This document shows, in pieces, positions 1-11,616 of a stretch of DNA of 64,000 bases. The translations under genes and the position numbers were made by a program. The notes under the pieces are model-generated. The model was given only the letters and a program-made list of their open reading frames with translations, was not told the DNA's origin and searched no databases. The DNA comes from Hawksworthiomyces lignivorus (taxonomy: Eukaryota > Ascomycota > Sordariomycetes > Ophiostomatales > Ophiostomataceae), in assembly GCA_002917075.1 (NCBI GenBank), contig NTMA01000078.1, positions 70,874 to 134,873 on the forward strand, written 5' to 3'. Each line of letters begins with the position of its first letter. Positions within the stretch are counted from its first letter, which is position 1.

Positions 1-1847
1 AAGCTTATCACTCTGCTGCCAAAGCAAAGCCAACTGGCCAAATTGAAAGAAACAAGAAATCTTCGAATTAGGAAGTAACGTCAATCATGCCTTATCTCTT
101 CTGACTGACGGCAAGGAGCCGAAGTCTGCAACTGATAGTTCTGTAAGTGCATATTCACTTCTACGGAATCTAGACGCATGTCGCTTGCCAATCATAGAAA
201 TTCTAGCGGCACACTGTTAAGGCGAAAAACCGCTAGCACGAGCGCTGTTGGGGCTGGCTCGACCTCAACTGATCCAAAATCGAGGCGGCGCTAGTCACAG
301 TCTTATTATTACTGTATTCCTCATTTGTGCAAGAGGTAATATTTTCAATTTTTGCGCAGCCGGAACCGTGTGTTCTTCACAGTTTTAAACTGTGTGGGAC
401 TGCTTCTATGAGCTGCCCGCGACCCCTCCAATAGCCCCACCATCAGAAACAAACAAAACAAACCACACACATACCCTCACGAGACAACAGGTCTCTGCAC
501 CGTATCTTACATATTGTCTCCTATTCAAGTCCAGGCGAATGTGATCAGGCTGGTCACGAGAACCCAGGCTAGCATATTTCTGAAGGCTACAGCTTCAGAA
601 TCCAACGAGAGTAGATGGTAGATTGTATTGCCAGAAGAGGGGATTTTGGACAGCCGTGGGGCATTGTTTACAGCTGGCTTCCAACGCGTCTTGCCGTGGT
701 GATTACCGCCAGCTCTAGTAAAAAGACCTGGTAGAAATAATTTTATACCCCTTTGTCGACTGCTTTTGTCTCCCTTCGTTCTCTGGCCAGGGTATACAAC
801 AGAGGCGCACCGTGCGAAATTACCACGGGTATAGTGCACAAAGAAGAAACGCATAATACACCGATCCGAGGGTTACCCGCACCGCCAACAACGCACAGTC
901 AGCACACACACGTTCGCGCAGGCAAGCCCAGCCAACCAAAATTACAGCTCTCTCTTTTAGTACCTTCACTTTTGTAGGTGATGCTGCTTACTTCCGGCCA
1001 CTTGCCTAGCCTGTTCCCCAGGAAGGCAACAGCAGCCCGCAGAGCCCCTTGCACCCGTTCCTTCCTTCACCTAAAATTTTCCCATTCACTCCTCTAGGCA
1101 GGCGTGTTTGCCTCCCTTGCCCTTTCCAGCGCCCGTTCAGCGAGACACCAAGCTCTGCCTTCGTGCCACCGTAGGTATTCTCTTTCTTTACATCATCTAT
1201 TTTACTTTTCAGTGACCAGTTTTGGGTCCTTTCAGCTTGTGCCTTCCATTTCTTCGTTACGAAAAAAAAAAAAAAAAAAAAAGCAACGACATCGAGTAGC
1301 GACAGTTGTCCCTCTCGCTCCTTCTCCTTTTTTTTGCTCTTATTTTGCCAATTAGTTAATGTGATTTGACTTCCCTTATTTAATTTTTTCCCCTTATTTT
1401 ATTTATTATTTTTATTGACTTAATGTGCTATTATTTGTTGTTCTCCCTATATTCCTGCATACCCACTCTGTCAAGCGTTAGCTAGCAGCAGACCAGGGGC
1501 CGAAGGCGACAGGACAGAAAAATAATACCTACGTCTACGGGGAGAGCCTTCAATACGGCATACACACATCCCTTACCTCCTTTCTTCAATCTCGACTTTT
1601 TCTGCTCTTCTTACTTTCTCTCCTGCTTCCCCTCCGGTTTCACATCTTCTCTTCTGGCATCTGGGTTAGCCCCTTCTCCCTTCATTTATTTACTCTTCTT
1701 CAGTCTTTCGCTCAGACTGCTCTCTATTTCAGCTGCCCCTCTCTCATTTTTTTCTATTTCCTTCCAGAAAGAGCACGCCCACCTGTACCTATTTTTCTTC
1801 CTCTCCCCTACGGCAGAGTAGGGAGGAAAACAGCAACAAACGGTACC
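1..1847. other. Non-coding DNA upstream of KAP95
   Basis: No convincing coding region was found on either strand. The last 300 bases before the KAP95 start are strongly C/T-rich, as is common in promoters and 5' leaders of filamentous fungi. A run of 21 A lies at 1262-1282. The stretch probably holds the KAP95 promoter and leader. Confidence 0.6.
1262..1282. repeat. Poly-A tract
   Basis: A run of 21 A within the non-coding DNA upstream of KAP95. It is a simple homopolymer with no further structure seen. Confidence 0.9.
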
Positions 1848-4800
1848 ATGGAGGGAAATTCGGATATCAACACAATCTTGACCAATTCGCTGTCTCCGGG
1901 TATGTCTTTATTCTCACGTGCAATCTAGTTTTTTCTGCTTTCTGCATCATATGTAGTTGTGCCTGCTCAACGTCAACTCGACGGCGACGGGAGATCATCA
2001 TGATGAGGGGACTGGTCAGACGGACGACGAGAAACGAAATCTTCAACGCGCCAGGACGCGCCATAGCCTTTCCCTCGTCGTCATCAACCAAATGCCATCT
2101 ATTTCCCTAGTTTTTTTTTCGCCATTTATGATCATCTGCGTTTGCGACTATTCAAACCTCCACGTCACTCACTTGCTAACTCCTATCCAGACAACGCGTT
2201 GCGTCAACATGCTGAACAGCAGCTTGAGCAGGCCGCTGCTACAAACTTTGTAAGTCTCATTCTTCGCGTGCTTCTACTAGCAGCCTTGTCCTGTCTTCTT
2301 GACACTATCTGCTAACCACATGACCTCGTTGCACAGTCTCTGTATCTTGCTACACTCGTCCAGGAGCTCGCCAAGGAGGACGCCCAAGGACACATTCGCC
2401 AGGCTGCCGGTATTGCACTAAAGAACGCTTTCACTGGCCGTGACCCTGCTCGGCAAGCCGAACTCCAAGCGAAATGGCTTAACCAGACCGACCAAGATAC
2501 CAAAACAAACATTAAGCAACTGGCTCTGCAGACTCTGTCTTCCACCAACAATCTGGCTGGCCAAGCCGCTGCACAAGTCGTTGCTGCCATCGCAGCTGTC
2601 GAGCTACCTCGCAATCTGTGGCCAGAGCTTATGCCCTCTCTCGTCAACAGTGTCAGCCAGGGAGAGGCCCATCAAAAGCAGGCATGTCTTACCACAATCG
2701 GATTCATCTGCGAGAGCCCAGACACGGAGCTTCGCACCAGCCTTATCGGCTTCTCCAACTCCATCTTGACCGCCGTCGTCCAAGGTGCCCGTAAGGAAGA
2801 AACAAACAACGACGTCCGCTTCGCTGCCATCACTGCTCTGAGTGACTCTCTGGAGTTCGTTGGCAACAACTTCAAACACGAGGGAGAGCGCAATTACATC
2901 ATGCAGGTCGTGTGCGAGGCTACCCAGGCTTCCGACAGCCGCATTCAGCAGGGTGCCTTTGGCTGTTTGAACCGCATCATGGCTCTCTACTACGATAACA
3001 TGCGCTTTTATATGGAAAAGGCTCTCTTTGGACTCACCATAATGGGCATGAAGTCCGAGGACGAGGACGTGGCCAAACTCGCTGTCGAATTCTGGAGCAC
3101 AGTGTGCGAAGAGGAAATCGGCATTGAAGATGACAACGCACAAATTGGACCAGTAAGCATCCTCGCGTATTTCTTTCTTTGAATCTCTTTCAGTCTATCA
3201 GGTACTAATCTATTGTTCATCTGCCAGGTCGAGGACCAAGACCAGCTTCGTCCATTTTATAACTTCGCTCGTGTTGCCACTAGCGAGGTCGTCCCGGCAC
3301 TTCTCGTTCTTCTCTCCAAGCAAGACGAGGATGCTGCAGACGACGAGTACAACATTTCACGTGCTGCATACCAGTGCTTGACCCTCTATGCTCAGGCTGT
3401 CGGCCCTACCATCATTCCTCATGTCATTCAGTTTGTAGAGTCGCATCTGCGGAACGAAGACTGGCACCTCCGTGATGCCGCCGTGTCCGCTTTTGGTGCT
3501 ATTATGGAGGGGCCGGACGAGAAAATTCTCGAGCCAATCGTTCAGTCTGCCTTGGGTATTCTTATTTCGATGGTTGACGACCCGTCTATTCAGGTCCGCG
3601 ATTCGACGGCGTTCACTCTTGGCCGTATTACAGAGAACTGCCCGCATGCTATTGACCCCGAGCTCCACCTTACGCCGCTTATCAGTTCTCTCTTCAACGG
3701 TCTTCTCAGCAATCCTAAGATGGCCGCATCATGTTGTTGGGCTCTGATGAACTTGGCTGACCGGTTTGCTGGCGACGTGGGTGCTGCGAGCAACCCTCTC
3801 ACTCCCCATTTTACCACAAGTCTCACCCAGCTGCTATCGGTCACTGCACCGGAAGCTGGTGCTGAGCCCGCCGTTCGGACTGCTGCCTATGAGGTTCTCA
3901 ATTCCTTTGTCACGAATGCTGCTCAAGATAGCCTACAGGATATTGCTTCTCTCTCCGACGTGATTCTGAAGCGCCTTGAGGAGACCATTCCACTGCAGAG
4001 CCAGGTTGTCAGTGTTGAGGACAAAATCACCCTGGAGGATATGCAGACCAGCTTGTGCACTGTGCTGCAGGCAATCGTCAACCGGCTCGACAAGGAGATA
4101 GCCCCTCAAGGCGATCGCATTATGGGCGGCCTGCTGCAAATCCTGTCGAACTCCGGTGGGAAGTCATCTGTTCCTGAAGCTGTCTTTGCCGCGATCAGCA
4201 GCCTGGCCAATGCTCTCGAAGATGATTTTGTCAAGTATATGGATGCGTTTGCGCCCTTCCTGTACAAGGCACTTGATAATCAAGATGAACCAAGCCTGTG
4301 CTCGATGGCCATCGGTCTCGTCAGCGACATCACCCGCTCTATGGGCATCCGTAGCCAGCCGTGGTGTGATAACTTTATGAACTATCTGCTCAACAACCTG
4401 CGGGTATGTGCCCTTGATTTTAATGTTCTCTTTCTGCGCTGCGTTGAATTTATCTTCAATGATGTGGTACTAACGTCTACAGAGCACGACCCTGTCAAAT
4501 CAGTTCAAGCCGGCTATCCTGCAATGCTTTGGGGACATTGCTGGTGCCATTGGTGGCCACTTTGACACATATCTCTCTGTTGTAGCCCAGGTATTGCAGC
4601 AAGCTGCCACTGTATCTGCTGGCAATGATGGAAGCTATGAGATGTTCGACTATGTAGTCTCACTAAGAGAGGGAATCATGGATGCTTGGAGCGGCATCAT
4701 CGGTGCTATGACATCAAGCCAAAAGAGTATGTATTTTTTTTTCAACTACCACGTCTTTTAGACGAGCGTCTACTGCATACATTTCAGGTTCATCACTAAC

Positions 4801-5183
4801 ATTACATGTAGCCGAAGCTCTTCAGCCTTACGTCCAGTCAGTCTTTCAATTGCTCAACGTCATCTCCGCGGATGGCAACCGCAGCGAGTCACTAATGCGT
4901 TCATCCATGGGCGTCATCGGGTATGTATAATGTTAAAAAAGGAATTGAAACGACTCTACATTGCATGTACTAGCTCAAAGGCTAACTCAGTTTCAGTGAT
5001 CTCGCCGAAGCATTCCCGAACGGAGAGCTCGCTGAAGCCTTGCGGCAAGAATGGGTTCTCCGTCTCGTCAAAGAAACCCGCACCAACCGCGAGTATTCAC
5101 AGCGCACTGTTGAAACGGCTCGGTGGGCACGGGAGCTAGTCAAGCGACAGATTGGCGGTTCAACAAATGTCATTCAGACATAA
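1848..5183 (+). CDS. KAP95: Importin subunit beta-1 (karyopherin Kap95)
   Basis: Nuclear import receptor: it carries importin-alpha/cargo complexes through nuclear pores and releases them on binding Ran-GTP. The model has seven exons: 1848-1899, 2191-2249, 2337-3152, 3228-4403, 4483-4726, 4812-4920 and 4997-5183. It gives 880 residues, close to the usual fungal length (about 860-880). The protein is all-helical HEAT-repeat sequence from end to end. Recognisable family stretches include RQAAGIALKNAF in exon 3 and WALMNLADRF in exon 4. Exon 1 codes for only 17 residues, followed by a 291-bp intron, the longest in the gene. Every junction keeps frame with GT/AG ends. The start is the only ATG that reads into the N-terminal helix of the family. 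This is an essential housekeeping gene, and nothing is broken. Confidence 0.96.
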
Positions 5184-6172
5184 ACAGAGGGCACATTCAG
5201 ATTAGCCAGTCAATAATCCTGTTGCTTCATATTCCCTTATACCCCCTTCTTCCTTTTTGGATATTCTCACCCTCCAAGCACACGTTTCTTCTTTCCATCA
5301 TCACCCTTCCCACATCACCTATACATTTCCCTTTCCCATCACAATTCCCCATTCCCCCCAAAATCCCGGATTACATTTGTTTGTCGCAGAGTTCCACTCC
5401 GGTTTCTGATAGAGGAGAAATCACCAATGATCATGTAACATACCCGCTGTTGTTCAGCGGGAATGAACCACGTAATGTAGAAAAAGCAGGATAATATAAC
5501 GGAAAGCATGCACATATACACCAAATCAACTTCAAATTACAACAATACCCCAAGTTTTTTTTTTCCCTTTCATTTGTTTGCATTGGGTCATAACGTACGA
5601 CGTGAATGTTTGACGATGGAGGCAGGTCTTCTAGGTATCGGCTTGAATGCAACCGTTTATAGTGGAGAGGTTGCAAATCGGAGAATCGTTCGAAAGACTC
5701 GTCCTCTCATTGAGATGACGAAGCTGCGCTTCAGCTGCGCCAGGTGTCTAACAAGTGTATCGGAATCCGGTCGAGCATCAAATCACAATACTGGACAAGG
5801 CGATACGGCTGTGGACAGAACAGCGCATTCCCAAAAGGGTATCAAAAGATGCAGCAGAGACGGAAAGTGGCGTTTTATCAAGATGGGACGGGCATGATCA
5901 AGTGATCACAGCTACAGAACAATTTTACAGAATAGATGTAGTATTCCCTGGATATCATGATTTTCCTAAACAAAAGGTTCAATTTTAGGATGTCCACGTG
6001 ACCATGCGGTTTATTGTGAGAAGTCTGTCGTAAAGTCCTAACTGTAGAAATTTGACTCGCTTTGTGGAAAAAGAAAGAATAAAAAAGGGGGCACGGATTG
6101 TTTGAAAAAACTTTGTCCTTGAAAGTTATTACTAGACAACAAGAGTAACTTTGCTTGTGAGACTGGGATGAG
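5184..6172. other. Intergenic, KAP95 to TYW3
   Basis: Contains the KAP95 3' region and the TYW3 promoter. Open frames here are short, lack family resemblance and overlap each other, so none is called. Confidence 0.6.
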
Positions 6173-7428
6173 ATGACGCTGCCGCCGTGTCCGGCACGAT
6201 TTGCAGCCCGAAAAGCAGCAATTCTGGCGCAGCTGGCGCAGCCAGACGAAGAATACACGGATGCTTCTCCTAAGGGTACAGTGGACGAAGGAGTCCGACC
6301 GTTGCTAGAAATCATTAATAAGTTAGATGGGTTTGTTACCACTAGCAGCTGTGCCGGACGTGTTGCTGTCTTCTTTGAGGGGCGTCGAGATCTAGGACCG
6401 GCTACAAGAAGCTCCACTGAGGCGCCGACCATAAACGACAATGATGTTAGAAAGAATAGCAATTTTGGCTCGGTAGAAGCAACAGCCCAGACAACACAGC
6501 CAGGCATGGCATCGCCAGAAGAGGGAGCACCAACCGCGGCATCGTCTGGAGGCAAAGGTGGTGGCGGCACTTGGTTGTTTGTCTCGCACGATCCGCTAGT
6601 AGATAGCGGCGAGGACCAGAAAAGAGCGCCATATACAAGTTACAAAGGCACGGACTGGGCATCTGTTTTCAATTTGAAGTCGGAAGACAAGCAGCTCGCA
6701 GAAGATGTGATAGAGGAGGCTAGCACACAGAGCCTAAGGCTTGTTCACTTCAAGTTTGAGCCTATGGTGAGTTCACCGTTCGAATCGTGAAACAAGAGAA
6801 CATCTTCAAGGCAAAGACGCATTTTCTGACTCAGTGGCGATGGGCACAATAGATACTGCACGTTCTGACAGCATCCCTTGCACATGCGCAGCTTCTGCTT
6901 CGCTGTGCAGCAGCTGCCGGTTTTCGGGAGAGTGGCGCCGTGGGAATTCACGCTGCAGCTCTGACCGCGCCAGGGAAGTCAACTAGCAAAGACATGGAAG
7001 CACAGCATAGCAACTCCGCTCTGCCTGTGGTGGCGGTGCGGTCGATGGGGCTTGGCTTCTCATCCGTGGTTGGAATTGAGCAAGAAAGAATTGCCAATGA
7101 CGGAAAATCTATAGCACGGTGCATTGTATCGCCTAGCTATCTAACGAGACTCGCGCGTGTGGCAGACGAGCGGTTTGCTGAAAATCGGTCACGCACTGAG
7201 CGGTTCCGAGCAGCTCTGGTGGCGGCGATTGAGCAAGAGATGCTGCCGTCGTCGCTGCCGTCGTCAAACAAGAAAAACAGGGCCAACTGGGAAGACGCGG
7301 CGGAGCGGCGAGCACGAATGAGGGCCGAAGGACTGCGACTTCAGGCGGCTCGCAAAGAAGAGCAGCTGAAGACGGCAGAGGAGAATGACGCAGTCCTGTA
7401 CGATGGCCTGGGCACCGTCACGGATTAA
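6173..7428 (+). CDS. TYW3: tRNA wybutosine-synthesizing protein 3
   Basis: N4-methyltransferase of the wybutosine pathway, which modifies G37 of tRNA-Phe in the cytosol using S-adenosylmethionine. There are two exons, 6173-6766 and 6853-7428, split by an 86-bp intron (GTGAGT...CTGAC...TAG). The product is 389 residues. The N-terminal part has the family signature TSSCAGRV at about residues 57-64. The exon junction joins KFEPM to ILHVLTASLAHAQ, which is the conserved core of the family, and then GFRESG. The C-terminal third is a charged helical tail (RRARMRAEGLRLQAARKEEQ). A low-complexity insert at about residues 75-135 is longer than in yeast. The gene converges on MIC19, with 183 bp between the stops. 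Confidence 0.9.
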
Positions 7429-7611
7429 TGTATAAATTTATTTTCAATGGCAGAAAAAGAAAAAAAATGCATTCTACATATATATGTACACAAATGTAAG
7501 GCATTTCTGGTCTTACATTGGCTTCGCGGGATGTTCCGGGCAAGGCCGGACAGCAAACGACCCTCCCACATCTCTCCTCTAGCCTAGTCCTCGCTCCCCG
7601 CATCGTCTTCT

Positions 7612-8264
7612 TCACGACACGACCCGGTCCACCCAGGTGGCCTCCAGCTTCCGCACCTCCTCCTTGAAGGCGGCTACTTCCTGCCAGCAGTCAAGCGGCC
7701 GCCGGTCATGCTCCCGCAAACAGCGGATCACCTCACTACGGGTCTTCTCCACGGGTTCTGGCAGCGGCCGGCTCACCTCCCGCTGCCGGGCCTCCAGACG
7801 TGAGCGCAGGCTGGTAATCTCCTTGCTGACAGCGGCAGACGAGGGAGTGGTGGTGGTGTCGTCCGTCGATGCGGCGTCAGAGAGCGCCTGCTCGGCATCC
7901 TTGAGCTTCGTCAGCTGCTCGGCCTGGAGACGGCGCAGCTCATCGGCAACGCGGGCCTGGACGTGGAGCTCGAGGGTCTGGGCACGTGTGGTGTCGGTCT
8001 GTAGACAAATCGGAAGCCCATGGATTAGCTTAAGTTCCGAAGGCAAGGGAAATATGTCACATTGGCGTGCAGCCTACTTCTGCGCTCGACTGGAGCTGCT
8101 CCAACATGTCCTGGGAGACGGTCGGTGGACCGGAGCTGTGTCTATCGTATTAGCCATATGAAAAGGGGAAGGCGCAGCATCTCTGCGAGGAGAGGAAGAG
8201 AGAGGGGGTAGCCGTACCCCTTCCACACATGTGGCGTGCTCGGTTTGGATGCGCTGGAGCCCAT
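7612..8264 (-). CDS. MIC19: MICOS complex subunit Mic19
   Basis: Peripheral inner-membrane protein of the mitochondrial contact site and cristae organizing system, also called Aim13 in yeast. It has three exons on the minus strand: 8264-8218, 8135-8078 and 7998-7612. The product is 163 residues. Exon 1 codes for MGSSASKPSTPHVWKG; the glycine at position 2 followed by serines fits an N-myristoylation signal. The middle is a long helix (ELHVQARVADELRRLQAEQL). The C-terminal domain has Cys128 and Cys139, ten residues apart, matching the CX10C pair whose oxidation is known to affect yeast Mic19. The 82-bp first intron has a GCTAATA branch-point-like site just before its acceptor. Introns split codons in phase 2 and phase 0. 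Confidence 0.9.
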
Positions 8265-11200
8265 CTGCTATATCGGATAATCTCACGGAGGGAGGAGAAG
8301 GAGGACGAAGAGGACAGCTGCGAAAGGAGGTCGGTTTGTCGATCGACCAATCCGCCGATTGGATCAATTGGCGAATTTGTCAAAAGGATGGGCTATATGA
8401 GCCTTTCTAGAAGCTTGTGCAGATCTTGTCGTTCACCTAAGAATGCGAACGCAGAATGCAGTATCTAGGATATGGGACTTCCGTGCAGATTATCGTTCCC
8501 TGAAAAATCATTTAGAAAAAGCTCGGAAGTCGGAAAAAGTGGCGCCAAACCGGGCTTGGTTCGTTCGCGTGTGCTTCAGCAAATGCGTGCCAAACGAGTC
8601 AAGGTATGCAATAATAGGCTTACCACTTTCGCAAGCATGTGGGAGGGAATTCCCGCGTTTCGACCTACCTGGCAGCTAATTTTTTATTTTATTTATTTTT
8701 TCTTAAAAGCTATGAAAGCTCTTTTTCTGCCTTAGGCAGCAGCAACAATCTAAAACCCAGTGATGTGTCAGCAGCACGTGAGGACCCGACCAAATGGACA
8801 AGTGCTGCCTAAATATTCAAAGCATGGAAACGATAGGAAGCTTTGGGAGCGCCAAGCACAGCAATACCCGCATATTAGCACGGCATCACACCTCACGATT
8901 TAGATTGCTATGGGTGAACCGGATTTTCTTTTATCGTCTCATCTCTTCACAGGCCCTTCTTTCAATCGTTATTGCGCCACACTAGAAACGGCACTATTGT
9001 CAAGATAATATGCAGGCCAATGCTATTGTTCCGGCGGTGCCAGATCAGATGTTTGTGCTGCGGTAAGGAAGCCAAAATCGGCATTCCTCGGTCCGCAATG
9101 AGAAACAAAAAATAAAAAAGAGGTATAGGAATGACGCATGCTAGAGCTTCTGACTGGATAATACGAGCACACCCTATTACAAGGTAGATACCACGGCCAT
9201 AGACAGAAGAGGAAGAGCAAGAGGACTAGACAACACAAAGGAGAAGACGCGCAGAGGAATTGTTCATATTGTTTCCATTGTGTCAATCCTATCCTTTCAG
9301 GCGGCAAGCACGTAGTGGCTTCATTGTCAGCCCATTCGAAGGCCTCCTCCTTCTGTCATCTTTATTTCGTTTGTTTCTCTTTTTCCTAGTTCTTCACTTC
9401 GTAGATATCGGACTGTCGTGTTCGAGGCATGTTATTTTCTCACTCTTTTCCACTTGTTCACGCCGGGCTGGCGTCGGCCACTCACAGCCTATGGTTTCTG
9501 ACGCTGAGACCACTGCTGAGGGTAACCCCCACCAAAAGAAGGTTTGCCTCCGGCCAGTCGCACCCCTGAGACCTCCAAGAAAGCTGCGTGGCTGCGTTGC
9601 AAGTGCAGCTAGCCGGCGTCCTTCCCGCCAGTCAACGTTGATCCTGTCTTATACTCCTGAAACAACCTGCCAATCACAAGCAATCCAAGTCCAGGATAGC
9701 GGCGATCCAGAAACAACCCAAGTTCGCCTCTCCCTCTCCTAAGCCCTTTTTGACCTAAACATGCACTCCTGCGTTCGTAGCTTGTCGCAGCCACTGGAGA
9801 AATCCTTGGCTTAGAAGTGCAGTTCAAAAAGGGGCGAGATGAGAAAGGAGGTAGATAGCTAAAAATCGGGCGAAAAGAAACCCGGCCGCACTCACTACAG
9901 GCCTTGCCGTAGCCTTTCCATCAGACCATACGATTCCAATATGGCCTTGTCACGATGGCAGGCAAGGGCACCGAGAGCCACGACAACGGGCACCGGCGCG
10001 AAATGCCAAAGCTAGCCTCTATTGTGCAACAACAACAGGCCCCCTTTTGTCTTTTTTCGTATTACTCTATCGGTGAGATGGACACAAGCAGAAAAGTTAA
10101 AAATTTCACCCTGGTCAACAAGAGAAAATGAAATGACTTAAAGACCCAGCAAGTGTGCATTGTCGTATCCGTGTAATCCGCTTGTCCTCTCTCTGCTTCT
10201 TTATCCCACTTTTATATTCAAGTCTTTTCCTACTGTTCATCTCTCATTGTTTGCCGTCTCTTTGCCTTCACTTCCACGCACCATATCGTCACGCAGGTTG
10301 TAGAACGAGGTGCCTCTGCTAGCTTTTTGTTTTGTTGTTGCCACAGTTTGTTAGAGAAGCAAAAAAAAAGACACTCTTTTTACTCGGGCACAAGATACTT
10401 GATATCTTTAACTGTCCGTCATACTTGCGTCACTCTGTCACCTTCGCTCATATGATCGATGCACTGATTTGACATCTACCATTTCTTTCTTTATTGTCTT
10501 TCTTCTACAAAAATTTTTTACCCTCTCTCTCTATATTTCTTTTTTGTGTTATTTTATTTTATTTCATTTTTTTCATATCATATTCACGTCCATTTCATCA
10601 CCTCATCTTCGATTCAGCCACGAAGTATTGCCTCTTCATCCGTAACAAGCGAAGACGAAAACGAACGATTCAATATACGCTTCAGCAAACAGTACCGCCT
10701 TGTGATTTTGTGTGGATCGATATTCAAAAGTACCAACTTGTGCTGATCTCACTACGTCTCACTTTTTGGAATCTGTCTAAAGAAGGTCTATCTCTTTATT
10801 TAATTATACTCAGTTCTCCATCTCTCAGTCAACTCCGACCCGCGACGATAGAGGAGCTGAAAATAAAACGGAAGGAGCATCCAGACCGAAGCGCAGGCCG
10901 AGCATTACCGTGGACCAAAAGACGAGGAAGCAGTGGCATGCTCTGTCTTGCGGCGGCATCTCTGTCTCACAGCGGCTCTGTCTCGCAGCAGCATACTCTG
11001 TCTCACAGCGGCATACTCTGTCTCGCAGTGGTATGGTCTGTCTCGCAAGAATTGAAGCCATTCGGTAGACAGAAGAGGACAGCCAACAATCACAGCCGCA
11101 CAGCAATAGAATAACCCATCTCAAGGGTCAACCACAGGCGCTGAAATATCTAGCAAACGAAGCAGTCCATTGCCATTCCCCTGGCTTATATCTTCTTTTA

Positions 11201-11616
11201 TACAGCAACTTAGACAAAGCAGTCTGTGACTACTTGCTTTGTTTCTCTTCCCTTTTACGACGCGGAGTTGTTCATATCGGTTTTTACATACGCAATGCAA
11301 GAGACAATGAAGCCAGTCTTTCAATAATTCAAAGCGTCACGTTTGCTTTCATGTTCATAATTTGTCTCTAGTTCACCGTGCTCCTCTAGCACATATATTC
11401 TCGCCTGGCAGCCTGGCATTCTTTTTCTTTCAGAAAACCTTCGTTTAGGAGCACGATTGTATAGTCGAATCGTCACCATTTCCCAAGGCCAAACCCAACC
11501 CAAATTCACGCCTCGATTACCAGAGAGACGCTGCTCTTAAATTCTCGCTATTCCTTTTCGATTTAATCCCTTTTGGAGGGTTCTTTTTTTTTTCCTTACC
11601 ATAAGAAGTCGCATAA
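8265..11616. other. 3.35-kb gene-empty region before the ferric reductase
   Basis: No coding region can be supported. Several open frames begin without ATG or are pure pyrimidine tracts. A minisatellite lies at 10931-11050. The last kilobase is C/T-rich and may be promoter and long leader of the reductase gene. A stretch at 9490-9742 reads open but matches no family I know. Confidence 0.55.
10931..11050. repeat. Imperfect minisatellite, unit about 20-23 bp
   Basis: Five to six imperfect copies built on a core like GCATACTCTGTCTCACAGCG, with the CTCTGTCTYRCAG core repeated throughout. Copies differ by substitutions and by loss of 2-4 bases. It lies in non-coding DNA upstream of the ferric reductase. 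Confidence 0.75.

Noticed and set aside
8273..8281. ATCGGATAA, near the iron-regulator GATA consensus
   Set aside because: One base differs from the consensus, and it lies next to MIC19, over 3 kb from the ferric reductase.
9490..9742. Open frame after a possible ATG at 9491 with Arg/Pro/Ser-rich product
   Set aside because: Composition resembled a histone-like tail at first, but no motif holds, and neighbouring frames show stops where homology would be needed.
10494..11114. Open frame rich in Phe/Leu/Ser before the ferric reductase
   Set aside because: It lacks an ATG start and is a translated T-rich tract running into a minisatellite.
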